NCBI RefSeq assembly: GCF_003597395.2
Contig: NC_133773.1
Span: 68,719,849 to 68,783,848, forward strand
Length of the DNA stretch: 64,000 nucleotides
Direction of reading: 5' to 3'
Origin: Chelonoidis abingdonii
Lineage: Eukaryota > Chordata > Testudines > Testudinidae
Each line of letters starts with the position of its first letter. The stretch's first letter is position 1. Positions 12,672 through 23,049 of the stretch are shown in pieces. Made by a program: the position numbers and the translations under genes. The notes below the pieces were generated by a model, which saw nothing but the letters and a program-made list of their open reading frames with translations, was not told where the DNA came from and ran no database searches.

Positions 12672-12835
12672 GCCCCCATGTTTAGAGCACTAGCCTGGTA
12701 TTTGTGAGATGTTTCTCTACCACAGGCTTCATTTGTAAACAGACAAGTCACTTTGTGCCTCAGGTTCCTATCCATAAAATGGAGATAAATACTTCCCTAT
12801 TAGAGCTGGTTATGAGATTTCTGAGGAAATGGCAT
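12672..12835 (+). repeat. MIR/CORE-like SINE fragment
   Basis: The fragment has a degraded tRNA-like head (TTTAGAGCACTAGCCTGG), then the core-like AAGTCACTTTGTGCCTCAG, TATCCATAAAATGGAGATAA and ACTTCC. These are the usual landmarks of an amniote MIR/CORE-type SINE. It is non-coding. Confidence 0.6.
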
Positions 12836-12919
12836 TGTTATCAGAAAATGCTCATTCATCTAAACTTAAATATTTTCAAACAAAACGTCAGGGAAACACA
12901 GTCCAGTTTGTAAGAGCAT

Positions 12920-13940
12920 CCTGGCTGACAGAATGGCTGCCATGAGAACCTTGCCTAGTTTCCTGGTGGGCTGCTGGAAAGCTCATGCTTCCAGGGGTCT
13001 GGGGCAGCCCTGCCACGCTGACTGCCTTGGGATCAGAGACACTAGGTCTTCCATGCTTCCTGCTGTGAGGAGGAGAGCCAGGAATCCCTGGGACTCCCAG
13101 CTCGAGATGGGTCTCTCTACACTGCCCACTGAACCTGAGTTCTGACTCAGGTTTGAGCCCAAGCCCCTCTTCTGTCCGCACACAAATCAATCTGACTTGA
13201 GTCAGTGAGAACTCAGGACTTGGGTCACAGGACCTTGCCAGTAGCAGAACCATCCCTAGTGGGGTGCAGGACCCAGGACATAGGTGCCGAGTTTCTATCT
13301 GCCAGGGAGTGCTCTACTCCCAGCTCTGCCCAGGCCCTGCCCTCACTCCATCCCTTCCTCCAAGGCTCCACCCCCATCCCTCCTCATCTCTTCCCTCCCC
13401 CACCCCGCCTCTTCTCCACCCAGTTCCTCCCCTCCCCCGAGCACACTGCACCCTCGCTCCTCTCCCCTTTCCCCCAGCATCTCCAGATGCCGCGAAACAG
13501 CTGATCAGTGGCAAGTGCTGGGAGGGAGAGAGAGGGAGGCGCTGATCAGTGGGGCCTGCTGGCAGGCAGGAGGCACTGGGGGGAGGAAGAGGTTAGTAGA
13601 GATGCTCCTCCTTGCCCCCTGTCCCTCTCAACGCCCCACTCAGCTCCTCGTGAAGCACAGGGCCCAATTCAGTTACCCCAATTCGCCGTACCCTAGGGCT
13701 GGCTCTGGTTAGTGGACTGCCCCACCGTGACTTAAGTCCAAGCTCTGTCATTTTGCACTGTGGATGGAAATCAAGCTGCAGAACTCAGTCCGGTGGTCTG
13801 CATAGTTCAATGGGGACACATTTGCATGGCTGACACACCCTGGTCCAGCATCTGTAAGCCCACGTTTACAATGCAGCATGGATGCTGAAGCACAGCTTGG
13901 AAACACGGAAACCACAAGCCCGGGTCTCAAAGAGTCAGGT
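12920..13940. repeat. GC-rich interspersed repeat cluster
   Basis: This 1-kb island is far GC-richer than its surroundings. It contains a pyrimidine-rich CCTCCC/CCACCCC tract (13330-13480), a direct duplication around GCTGATCAGTGG (13499-13552), and segments that resemble reptile MITE interiors such as TTTGAGCCCAAGCCCC. A weaker relative of the pyrimidine tract is near 56180-56290. The open frames inside are Pro/Arg-rich chance frames on both strands with no splice support. I read it as one or more non-autonomous DNA elements, family not identified. Confidence 0.4.
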
Positions 13941-14011
13941 TTATAATTCAGTGTAAATATACCCTCAGAATCTTGTCTCTGTGGAAGCCCTTAATTGACT
14001 TCAATGTCATC

Positions 14012-14106
14012 AGAGACACAAGGTGGGCGAGATAGTTTTTATTGGACTAACTTCTGCGGGTGAGAGACAAGCTGTTGAGCCACATGGAGCTCTTCTTCAG
14101 GTCTGG
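14012..14106 (-). repeat. Interspersed repeat R1, minus copy
   Basis: On the minus strand it reads ACCTGAAGAAGAGCTC, then AGCTTGTCTCTCACC, then AGTCCAATAAAAACTAT. The same string of landmarks occurs on the plus strand at 24155-24240. I recognise this as a common reptile repeat but cannot name the family. Confidence 0.55.
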
Positions 14107-14659
14107 GAAAACTGGGTGAAACCTTTTTAATGGGTTGAGTTAAAACTTCACTGAGATTGACGAATGGGAACACACTCTTCAATTAACATAACCGTAAAGA
14201 TTAATTAATCACAATTTCTCACCTAAGGCAAAAAGTATTTGTGAACTCACCCAGGAGTTCTGGACTGTGTGGGTTGAGTGTTTTTTTTGTTTTGTTTTTT
14301 CTTAAGTATTGTTTTGGGTAAGGAGTTGGGAGAAGGAGAGGAGAGAACCAGCCCAGACAACCTGAAGAAATCCAAGCAGAAGCCTGTAAGCATAGCATGA
14401 GTATGACCCTGGGAGAAGCTAAAGAGACAGCTTTTGGGTCTGGTGCTGGCTAAAGAGGCTTGGGACTGTCAGGCAAGAAACTGTTCCTTTGGCCTTTGGT
14501 TCCTCCTGAGTTTGCAGAAGCAGGACTTTGTAAATTCTTTGTAAATAAACAAAATTGCATCAAAGAACATCCTAGATTCCATAATCAATTTCTACTCCCA
14601 ACTGGAACATCCCCAGACCCTGAATCTTGACTAGTCATTCAGGTAAAAAAGGGAAAACA
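14107..14659 (+). mobile_element. LTR family C, plus copy (5' end degraded)
   Basis: The copy opens with GTGAAACCTTTTTAATGGG, then TTGAGTTAAAAC. It has a 3' region with TTTGTAAATAAAC, TGCATCAAAGAA and CTACTCCCAACTGGAACA, and ends GGGAAAACA at 14659. These landmarks recur in order on the minus strand at 15144-15912. Repeat R1 abuts its left edge. I could not find a matching 5-bp duplication, so the 5' end may be truncated. Confidence 0.6.
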
Positions 14660-15143
14660 TTATGTTTCCCATTCACTCAGATGGTTAAAGAAGATTTTTA
14701 GTCTGGTTCATAGCGAGGTTCACTTTCTATTCTCATAAGTTAGCAAAATGGTGTTTGTTTGGTTTCCGATACTAGAGGGGAATGTTCAAACCCTGCCAAA
14801 ACTGTCTCCATTGAATTAAAAAACAAAAAAAACCAAAACAAAACCTGGAAACATTTTCATGCCCATTATAGTGAAACATGACTCGTATGCAGGTGTAAGG
14901 GCTATGAATCACCTAAGCGCTCAAAACAGAGCTTAAGTAGGATTTAAGTGGTGCACAACCCTTATACAGATCATCTCCTCAGTGATAAATTTCATTCAGT
15001 AAGTTCCCCACAATTTTTAACAGAAACCCAAATTTCAGGTTTAAATTAAACAGTGTTTCTTTAATACCCAAATCTCAAACTTAAGTAGTGTGTGAGGCAC
15101 TAAAACTGAGAGATGGTGTTCTTAACATTTGTTTTGATTTATT

Positions 15144-15912
15144 TATTATTACCTCTTTTTACCCCAAATGGCGAGTCAAAGTCTGGGATCCCGTAGGTGT
15201 TCCAGTTAGGAGTAGAAACTGAGGCTAGTCAGGTATTTCTTTGATGCAGTTTTGTTTGTTTACAAATAATGTACAAAATTCTGTGACTCTCAGAGCCGGC
15301 GCTTCCACTAGGCGACCTTAGGCAGTCGCCTAGTGTGGCAGGATTTGGGGGGCGGCATTTTGCCACCCTCGGCAGAAATTCAGTGGCAGGGGGTCCTTCC
15401 GCTCTGGGTCTTCAGTGGAAATTCAGCTGCAGGGTCCTTCACTCACTCCAGGACCCACCGCCGAAGTGCCCCAAAGACACGGAGCGAAAAGATCCCCTCT
15501 GCCGAATGCTCATAGGAGGAGCGCTGCTGCCTAGGGCAGCAAAAACGTGGCACTGCCCCTGGTGGCTCTGAATTCAGAAGGAATCAAATAGCAGAACACA
15601 GCTTCTTTTGCTCATAGCACCGAGAGCACTCTTTTCAGCCTGCATCCCTCTGTCCTCCCTTTCTGTCAGCTACTCTTTCAGTCTCTCTCTGGCTCTATCT
15701 GTTCTTCTGTTTGACCTCAATTTCTGTGTGATCTCTTATCCCATCCCTGCCCCAAACAATAGTCAGCCAAATGTTCCTGGACAGGTTCACACACACATTT
15801 TCTCTTGGGTTTGGCTTATGCTTTAACTTTGTTAATTGAACTGTGAGTTCACAGCTACCAAACTTAATGAGGTTTTAACTCAACCAAAGAAGGTTTCACT
15901 CAGCCCATAACA
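15144..15912 (-). mobile_element. Solo LTR family C, minus copy, split by a hAT MITE
   Basis: On the minus strand it begins TGTTATGGGC and ends GGTAATAATA, the last bases apparently decayed from ACA. The 5-bp duplication TTATT (plus strand) is exact at 15139-15143 and 15913-15917. The MITE at 15291-15561 sits inside, so the LTR itself is about 490 bp. With the plus copy at 14107-14659 it forms an inverted pair about 0.5 kb apart. Confidence 0.75.
15291..15561 (+). mobile_element. hAT-type MITE (271 bp) with 8-bp target duplication
   Basis: It starts CAGAGCCGGCGCTTCC and ends GGCACTGCCCCTG, imperfect inverted ends of the hAT CAG...CTG type. The 8-bp duplications are GTGACTCT (15283-15290) and GTGGCTCT (15562-15569), one mismatch. 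The interior is GC-rich and repeats a GCAGAAATTCAG/GGTCCTTC motif. It belongs with 45069-45351 and probably 63807-64000. It has no coding capacity and was mobilised in trans. Confidence 0.8.
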
Positions 15913-17502
15913 TTATTAATTAAAGGTCAGATCTTGCAGCCCTTACTCAGGTTGAGGTGTATCTTGGGCCCTGGAGCCTGCAAGCTGTACCTTACTTAAG
16001 TCAATGGGGTTCTGCGTAGGTGCAGGAGTCCACCTGTGCAAAGCTGCAAGCTAAGACTTTTATTCTGCAAGCAAGTAATCCCACTGAGATCATACTGAGT
16101 AAAGTGCTACTCCTTGTCAGGATGGTAAAATCAGATTTTAAGCTTTGTATCAAGAAGCTAAATTTTTATGAAGAAATTTCATACAGTTAAAGTAACAGAA
16201 TCATGTGCTTAATTGTTTATGGATCCCCTCTAAGCTGAAAGCACGATAACTTGAGTGCATTTTTCTAATATAATGTCAATCAAGATAATGAATCCTTAAG
16301 GGAAAACGTACACAACAGATATTTTGCAAATACATAATCTTAGCATACCAAATCTCATTGCTATAATTTGCCACTTGGCACACCATGATTATGTTGAAGT
16401 TACTGTATTAATTGAATGGGGACAAGATTGATACTAAGGTCTCTATTTCATTTGGCATGTAGAATAATGAATTCTTGTAAAGAGTGTATTCCTTTAATAG
16501 ATGTTTATTTCAGACAGCTTCATTGTACGGTGCATTCAAATGTGGAAACTAAACTGGAGGACAGCTGCACTAATTTTATCATAGCAAATTATATCAAGTA
16601 GCATAATTAAAGGCAGTAATTCAAAATTAAGTTGTCTGACAACCCATTTATAAGCAAGGCAACTCATTTCTCTAGGACATGAAGGCTACGAATGTGCTGA
16701 AGGGACAGTGCCAACTCCAGCTGATTAGGTTTGGCATTTCAAAAATTGCTGTTAGAAATCATTTTCTAGTCAGCACCTTCTCATGTCTTAACCAGTTTAG
16801 ATTAATTCTTCTTCAAAAAGGATGCAATTCAATTAACAGAGATGACAGGATGTTTTAGTCATTATTTTCAACAGCGCTGATGATGCACTTTACAAACAGA
16901 ATAATTGTAAATAGTACACATTCAGGACAACAAAAAAGCAGGCTGGACCATCATCTGACTGCAGAAAACTCTCTAACATCAAGCATGTCTCTCTGCCCTA
17001 AAAGGCAGCCAGTAAACTATCATCTTCTGGTAAAGACAAATATTCATGGTAGCACAGATAGTAGTGGAATTAATGTATCATTATTGCTGGAACCCTAAGA
17101 ACCTCCCCATCAGCTTTCAAATTATTTCTAGGTCTTTGGTTTGTACATCACAGACTTGTAAATCTTCCCAGAAAATGTGTGTCTTCTGTAACTCAGCTGT
17201 ACTCTTGACAAATTATTTCTGAAATATTGCACATTTAAGTTCCCAAGAATTTCAGTTATAAGCATGAAGAAAGCTTCCTCCTGAATTGGAAAAAAAGGAA
17301 CTTTGAAGTGACCTTATGGACATGTTCAGGAAAGATACATGATTTCACAGTTGCAAAGCATTCAGAATTGAATGGGCAACATGTTTCAGATAAATAGTTC
17401 ATTTGCCAAAAAAATGCAGTTTCAATTGACTCAAAACTGTTTGTGAATTTGACCCAATAGTTTCAGCTGGGAAAAGATTTGTGTATGTGTAGTTTTAATC
17501 CC

Positions 17503-17573
17503 CATTCTAGACCAGAGTGTTAAACTCAGATTTCCTAGTGCCAGGTAAGTGACTAACCAGGAAGCTATAAACT
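17503..17573 (-). repeat. tRNA-like SINE head, minus
   Basis: On the minus strand it reads TAGCTTCCTGGTTAGTCACT, with a B-box-like AATCTGAGTTTAACA further on. It lies just left of the hAT element. A plus-oriented head lies on the other side at 22072. Confidence 0.4.
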
Positions 17574-17976
17574 ATACTGCAGTCAGGGTCAGATTAACCT
17601 TTTGTGGGCCTGCCGCCAAACATATTTGTGGGCCGCCATGGGGGCAATTCAGCATGGCCTGGGGAGATTGGTCCCCGGAGAGAGGAGGATGGCCAGGGGC
17701 ATGGCATGACAGGGGCGGCCCCACTCCACCCAGCCCAGTGCAAGGGCACTATTTACATACCCCTGGCCCCCGGCCCCCCCCCCCCCCGGCCCCCGCCCCC
17801 CCTCCCTTTCAAAAAAGTCCTTCTTGCCGGCTACTCGGACAATGGGGAAGAGGCGCGGTGTGGGAATGGAAATGGAGCACACATCTCGAAGAACAACAGT
17901 TTACAAAGTGAGTAACCGTGTTTTCTTTCTTCGAGTGATTGCTCATATCCATCCCAGTAGGTGATTCCACCCTTAC

Positions 17977-19392
17977 CTAGCGGTGGGAGGGAGAGAGAGG
18001 GTCACAGTGCGGCAACACGGCAGAGGCCAAGGCGCTCGATCCTGACTGCTCGAGCCAGGGCGTAATGGGAGCAAAGGTGTGCACGGAGGCCAAGGTCGCT
18101 GCCCTCAGATTCCTGGATGGGTACTCGGCGCAAGAATGCCGTCGATGGTGCCTGGGCTCTAGTAGAGCGAGAGTTACATGGCCGAAGGGAGACAGGCAGG
18201 TGTAACACGTCCGTATAACAGGACGTACCACGAGGAGATCCTCTGCGAGGAGACTGGCAACGCCTTAACTCGCTCAGCTACGGCGACAAAGAGTTGGGTG
18301 GATTTATGGAAAGGTTTGGTCCGCTCTATAAAGGCGAGCGCCTACGCACGTCTAAGGAGTGTAACTGTTGCTCCTGCGAGAGAAATGAGGTTCGGAAAGA
18401 ATATGGTAGGAATAATGTCCTGGCTGACATGAAAGGCCAAACAACTTTGGGGAGAAAGGCGGGGTGGCGGCCTCAGTTGTGCTTTGTCCTGATGAAACAC
18501 CGTATACGGGGGCTCCACCACGAGGGCGCGCAGCTCTTGACCACGCTAGCAGAAGTGAGGGCCACCAGGAATGCTGTCTTCCAGGACAAGTAGGGGAGGA
18601 ACGTAAGCCAGCGGCTCAAGGGGGGGAAATAAGATGGACAACACCAGGTTGAGAATCCCAAGAGGAGGCTCAGTGGGGACCTGGGGTAAAGACGCTCCAG
18701 CCCGAGGAATCTAGTCACCATCGGGTGAAGAACAGAGAGGGCCATACGCTCCCGGGTGAGGTGGAGATAAGCACGCGGTAAGTCCGAAGCGGAGAGAGGA
18801 TACACCCAGATCCTTGCTGTTTTTTTTGAGCGACCAAGGTAATCGACAGACGATTGGATGGAAACATCGGTGGATGAAGCGCCTCTCCATGCACGCACGT
18901 AACGTTTCATTTGCTACGTATGTCACCCTCGTAGACGGCTTCCTACTCCCAGAAGTACCTGCCATCACTGTGGAAGAGCAAGCAACTATCGGACGCTAGA
19001 TCAGCCACGCAGGACACGCGAAGAGGTGCAGCACTGGAGGTCCGGTGACAAAGCCGGCAGTGGTCTGCGTGATCAGATCCAGGTAGGGGCAGGGGAACAG
19101 GGTCCGGTTTTTTTTTTAAAAACGCCGACCAGGTCCCAGCAGCCAGAGAGAACGCAAGCTGCTGGGGCGCATGCCGGAGCGATTCAAATCAAGAGGTCCC
19201 TGTCCCTGCGCACGCTTCAGAAGGACCTTGGGGATCAACGGAACGGAGGGAACGCATAGAAGAGGTGCGTCACCCACGGAATCAAAAGCGTCTGCCACCG
19301 AGCCCAGCTCGACCTTGGAAGAGCAAAACATCGGGGCACTTCCTGTTCCGGCAGGATGGCAAAGAGGTCCATATGGGGATGCCCCCACCTCG
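17977..19392 (-). pseudogene. DIRS-type RNase H / tyrosine recombinase remnant, left arm
   Basis: This is the mirror copy of the right-arm remnant. From 18178 to the axis it carries the same disruptions. Outside that, between 17977 and 18177, it has extra single-base indels absent from the right arm (for example TGCGGCAAC versus TGCGCAAC, and GAATGCCG versus GAAGCCG). These break a frame that the right arm keeps open, so the left arm is the poorer copy. Confidence 0.75.
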
Positions 19393-20806
19393 CGAGGTGG
19401 GGGCATCCCCATATGGACCTCTTTGCCATCCTGCCGGAACAGGAAGTGCCCCGATGTTTTGCTCTTCCAAGGTCGAGCTGGGCTCGGTGGCAGACGCTTT
19501 TGATTCCGTGGGTGACGCACCTCTTCTATGCGTTCCCTCCGTTCCGTTGATCCCCAAGGTCCTTCTGAAGCGTGCGCAGGGACAGGGACCTCTTGATTTG
19601 AATCGCTCCGGCATGCGCCCCAGCAGCTTGCGTTCTCTCTGGCTGCTGGGACCTGGTCGGCGTTTTTAAAAAAAAAACCGGACCCTGTTCCCCTGCCCCT
19701 ACCTGGATCTGATCACGCAGACCACTGCCGGCTTTGTCACCGGACCTCCAGTGCTGCACCTCTTCGCGTGTCCTGCGTGGCTGATCTAGCGTCCGATAGT
19801 TGCTTGCTCTTCCACAGTGATGGCAGGTACTTCTGGGAGTAGGAAGCCGTCTACGAGGGTGACATACGTAGCAAATGAAACGTTACGTGCGTGCATGGAG
19901 AGGCGCTTCATCCACCGATGTTTCCATCCAATCGTCTGTCGATTACCTTGGTCGCTCAAAAAAAACAGCAAGGATCTGGGTGTATCCTCTCTCCGCTTCG
20001 GACTTACCGCGTGCTTATCTCCACCTCACCCGGGAGCGTATGGCCCTCTCTGTTCTTCACCCGATGGTGACTAGATTCCTCGGGCTGGAGCGTCTTTACC
20101 CCAGGTCCCCACTGAGCCTCCTCTTGGGATTCTCAACCTGGTGTTGTCCATCTTATTTCCCCCCCTTGAGCCGCTGGCTTACGTTCCTCCCCTACTTGTC
20201 CTGGAAGACAGCATTCCTGGTGGCCCTCACTTCTGCTAGCGTGGTCAAGAGCTGCGCGCCCTCGTGGTGGAGCCCCCGTATACGGTGTTTCATCAGGACA
20301 AAGCACAACTGAGGCCGCCACCCCGCCTTTCTCCCCAAAGTTGTTTGGCCTTTCATGTCAGCCAGGACATTATTCCTACCATATTCTTTCCGAACCTCAT
20401 TTCTCTCGCAGGAGCAACAGTTACACTCCTTAGACGTGCGTAGGCGCTCGCCTTTATAGAGCGGACCAAACCTTTCCATAAATCCACCCAACTCTTTGTC
20501 GCCGTAGCTGAGCGAGTTAAGGCGTTGCCAGTCTCCTCGCAGAGGATCTCCTCGTGGTACGTCCTGTTATACGGACGTGTTACACCTGCCTGTCTCCCTT
20601 CGGCCATGTAACTCTCGCTCTACTAGAGCCCAGGCACCATCGACGGCTTCTTGCGCGAGTACCCATCCAGGAAATCTGAGGGCAGCGACCTGGCCTCCGT
20701 GCACACCTTTGCTCCCATCGCCCTGGCTCGAGCAGTCAGGATACGCAGGCCTTCGGCCTCTGCCGTGTTGCGCACTGTGACCTCTCTCTCCAGCCCCACC
20801 GGCTAG
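19393..20806 (+). pseudogene. DIRS-type RNase H / tyrosine recombinase remnant, right arm
   Basis: Reading away from the axis, the first segment resembles the end of a DIRS RT-RNase H domain (WGHPHMDLFA, then LIPKVLLK in another frame). The next resembles the tyrosine recombinase (LSWKTAFLVALTSA, then HSLDVRR farther on), ending at a stop near 20804. DIRS elements integrate by tyrosine recombinase from a circular intermediate and make no target duplication. The frame shifts every few tens of residues between 19393 and about 20600, and the motif after TSA, where the catalytic Arg is expected, is shifted out of frame. From about 20640 to 20806 the frame is clean. It cannot be functional. The family call rests on remembered turtle DIRS sequences. 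Confidence 0.7.
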
Positions 20807-21022
20807 GTAAGGCGTTGGAATCACCTCTGGATGGATATGAGCAATTCACTCGAAGAAAGAAAACACGGTTACTCCTTTGTAACTGTTGTTCTTCAGAGAT
20901 TGTGCTCCATTCCAGTTCCACACGCGCCTCCTTCCCACTTGTCCGAGTAGCGGCAAGAAGGACTTTTTTGAAAGGGAGGGGGGGCGGGGGCCGGGGGGGG
21001 GGGGGGCCGGGGGCCAGGGGTA

Positions 21023-21230
21023 CAGCTGTGCCGCGCTCCACAGTTCCAACGACCGACACGGCAGTAAGAAGGAACTGAGGAGCGGGCGGGCCGGCAAGGG
21101 TATATATTACCCGCCATGGCAGCGCCACTCTAGGGGGCGACCTGCCGGCCCGCTGGAGTTGCTAGGGTAAAAGTCTTCTGATGAACGTACACCTACTGGA
21201 ATGGATATGAGCAATCACTCGAAGAAGAAC
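21023..21230 (-). repeat. DIRS inverted terminal region
   Basis: This continues the right arm beyond the point where the left arm stops. On the minus strand it starts GTTCTTCTTCGAGTGATTG, then CTCATATCCATTCCAGTAGG. A related TTCTTTCTTCGAGTGATTGC occurs internally at 17924-17943 and, reversed, near 20850. Ends with complementary internal copies are typical of DIRS elements. The left arm lacks this terminus, so the element is asymmetric. Confidence 0.6.
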
Positions 21231-22071
21231 TAGCAGTTGCCAGATGCAGAATGGCCTGCCCGTCCCTATGCTGCCTGCATGCCCCTTTCCCCTCAGAGGT
21301 GGGCCCATGCCACCCCCCTCCCCGTTCCCTACGCCCATCGCTCCCCCCAGACCCTGTCACAAATGCATAGTGCCCTGCACACCACCACCCCTGCCCAATG
21401 CCCCCCTGCCCATAGCCCCACCACAATTGCCCAACACCCCACACAGAAATCCCACTCTCCAGTGCCCCAACACACAGAGATCTTCCCTGGCCCCTCACAA
21501 CTCAGCACCCCGCCAGGCCCTCCAGAGACCCACTCCCCCATGCCCTGCCTCCCGGCCCTGCTGGGAGGCGACTGTGTCTGCCGGGCTGAGCCACCAGCGC
21601 ACCAGCGCTGGTGCCAGGGCAGGGAATTGCTCCAGCCTATCGGAAGTGGTGCAATCAGCCAGGCCAGGGCTTGCCCCAGCCGGGTTCCCTTAGGACCCAC
21701 TTGCCTGAAGGGGTCAGCCAAGCCCCCCAACTGGACAAGATTGGCCAGGCTTCTGCACCAGTCCCAAGCAGCTCAGCTCCAGGGAGACAGGTGGGGCCCC
21801 ACAGGGGGTGGGAAGCAGAGAATGCCTGGAGTCAGAGGTGCATTGGGGGTCCAGCCAGGAGGCAGAGAGAAGCTGGCTGATGGGGCCAGGGGGAGGAGAG
21901 AAGCCCTCAGTCAGCCGGTGGGCAGGCTGAGAGGAGCAAGTGGTGGGCGGGGGGAAGCCAGCAGGCTGGCAGGATCTCATAGCACCACTGGCACCATTGT
22001 AAACCCGGCACTGACTGCAGTGGGTTGCTCTCAATCTCTCCTGTTGAAGCTGTTTCACTTTTACTATATGG

Positions 22072-22180
22072 CTCTATAGCCTGGTGATTAAGGCACTATC
22101 TAGGAGGTAGGAGCTGTGGATTCAGATCTTCTCTCTGACTGATTCAGAGTCTGACGCCTGACAAATCTTGGGCAAATTTG
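22072..22180 (+). repeat. tRNA-like SINE head, plus
   Basis: A-box-like TAGCCTGGTGATTAAGGC and B-box-like GGATTCAGATC are at tRNA spacing, followed by CTGACAAATCTTGGGCAAAT, similar to a MIR-type core. It is non-coding. Confidence 0.45.
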
Positions 22181-23049
22181 CTGACAAATGTTAAGTATTT
22201 TCAGAATCAAATGCAGTATTCTCCCTGATTCTTTGGTCTCCTGGCCAAACCAAAAAATCATTCATCCAGCTCTAGGTTTAAGCTTTGAGTTTAGCTAGTT
22301 ATAAATGAATAACCTATGCAGAATAATTTCACATAAAGGATAAAGATATGGCAAGATAGGTGAATAGATTATCCTAAACCTCCCTCTTAAGTAATACCAA
22401 AAGTATTTGCATGGGATGCTTGGTTCAGGATGGTACTTGGGGCTATGTTGAAAAGGAAGGTGCTAAGACAGAACCAGTGGGAAAAGTGTTGTCCTAGATG
22501 GCCTTGTCCGGTCCCTAAAGTGACACTTACTCTAATTCAGATACAAAGTACACTTTATAGCAGCAATTCATCATCAGTTCCTCCAGATTCCCAACACCTG
22601 ACATGTTCAAATAACTGAAACTTCAAGTCCTCTTAAAATAATGATACTCTGGGGAATGGATGCCTTAGAGAATCAGCAATGGTTTATGGAGCTTTACACA
22701 TTCTGATTTGAATGCTGTTAAGGTCAGTAGTCACATAAAGTCATCATCATCTGATGACTGTTCAGAGACCCTGAAATGAGTTTGTAGTCTCTGTCAAAAT
22801 CCTGGTGGACATGTATCAATACTACACAATCAGTTATCACTGTTTGAGACTTGGAGCATGCTTAGTGCTGCATAGGTGTAAAGGGAATTTACAATCTAAA
22901 TTGGATATGGACAGCAAGAGTCCATATTATTATACATACAGTAAACATGCATGGCTCAAAGCCTGAACAGGAGAACTTCACGTATGTGCCGTGTATGTTT
23001 TATTTTGCATAATTATAAAAGATGGTTGAATATATATCTCCATTAAAAA

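Larger units (their letters stand above)
17758..21022. repeat. Spacer-free inverted repeat (palindrome), arms about 1.63 kb
   Basis: The axis is between 19392 and 19393, inside GCCCCCACCTCG|CGAGGTGGGGGC, with no spacer. From the axis out to 18178 on the left and 20607 on the right the arms mirror at a constant offset (paired coordinates sum to 38785), and the same translations appear in several frames. Farther out the arms still match but differ mainly by single-base insertions and deletions, and the offset drifts by about five bases by 17758/21022. The arms end in a C-run/G-run (about 17775, about 21000). The content is DIRS retrotransposon sequence. Confidence 0.95.
17584..22013. mobile_element. 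hAT-type element (4,430 bp) hosting a DIRS insertion
   Basis: The ends are CAGGGTCAGATTAACC on the left and, read inward on the other strand, CAGTGCCGGGTTTAC on the right. The flanks carry a perfect 8-bp duplication, ACTGCAGT, at 17576-17583 and 22014-22021, which marks hAT integration. Only 17584-17757 and 21231-22013 (about 957 bp) belong to it. They are GC-rich and Pro-coding by chance, with no transposase. The middle is the DIRS palindrome. The exact duplication shows that the outer ends are correctly paired in the assembly, whatever happened inside. Confidence 0.75.

Noticed and set aside
13205..13712. Overlapping Pro/Ser-rich frames of about 100-140 residues
   Set aside because: Several frames on both strands are open at once because of the C-rich composition; this is a repeat island.
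17977..20806. Mirrored pairs of reading frames (up to 145 residues) as independent genes
   Set aside because: Each appears twice because of the palindrome. They are shifted fragments of a DIRS RNase H/recombinase, not host genes.
21237..22079. 280-residue Pro-rich reading frame
   Set aside because: It lies in the GC-rich interior of the hAT element, has overlapping long frames on both strands, and shows no domain or splice support.
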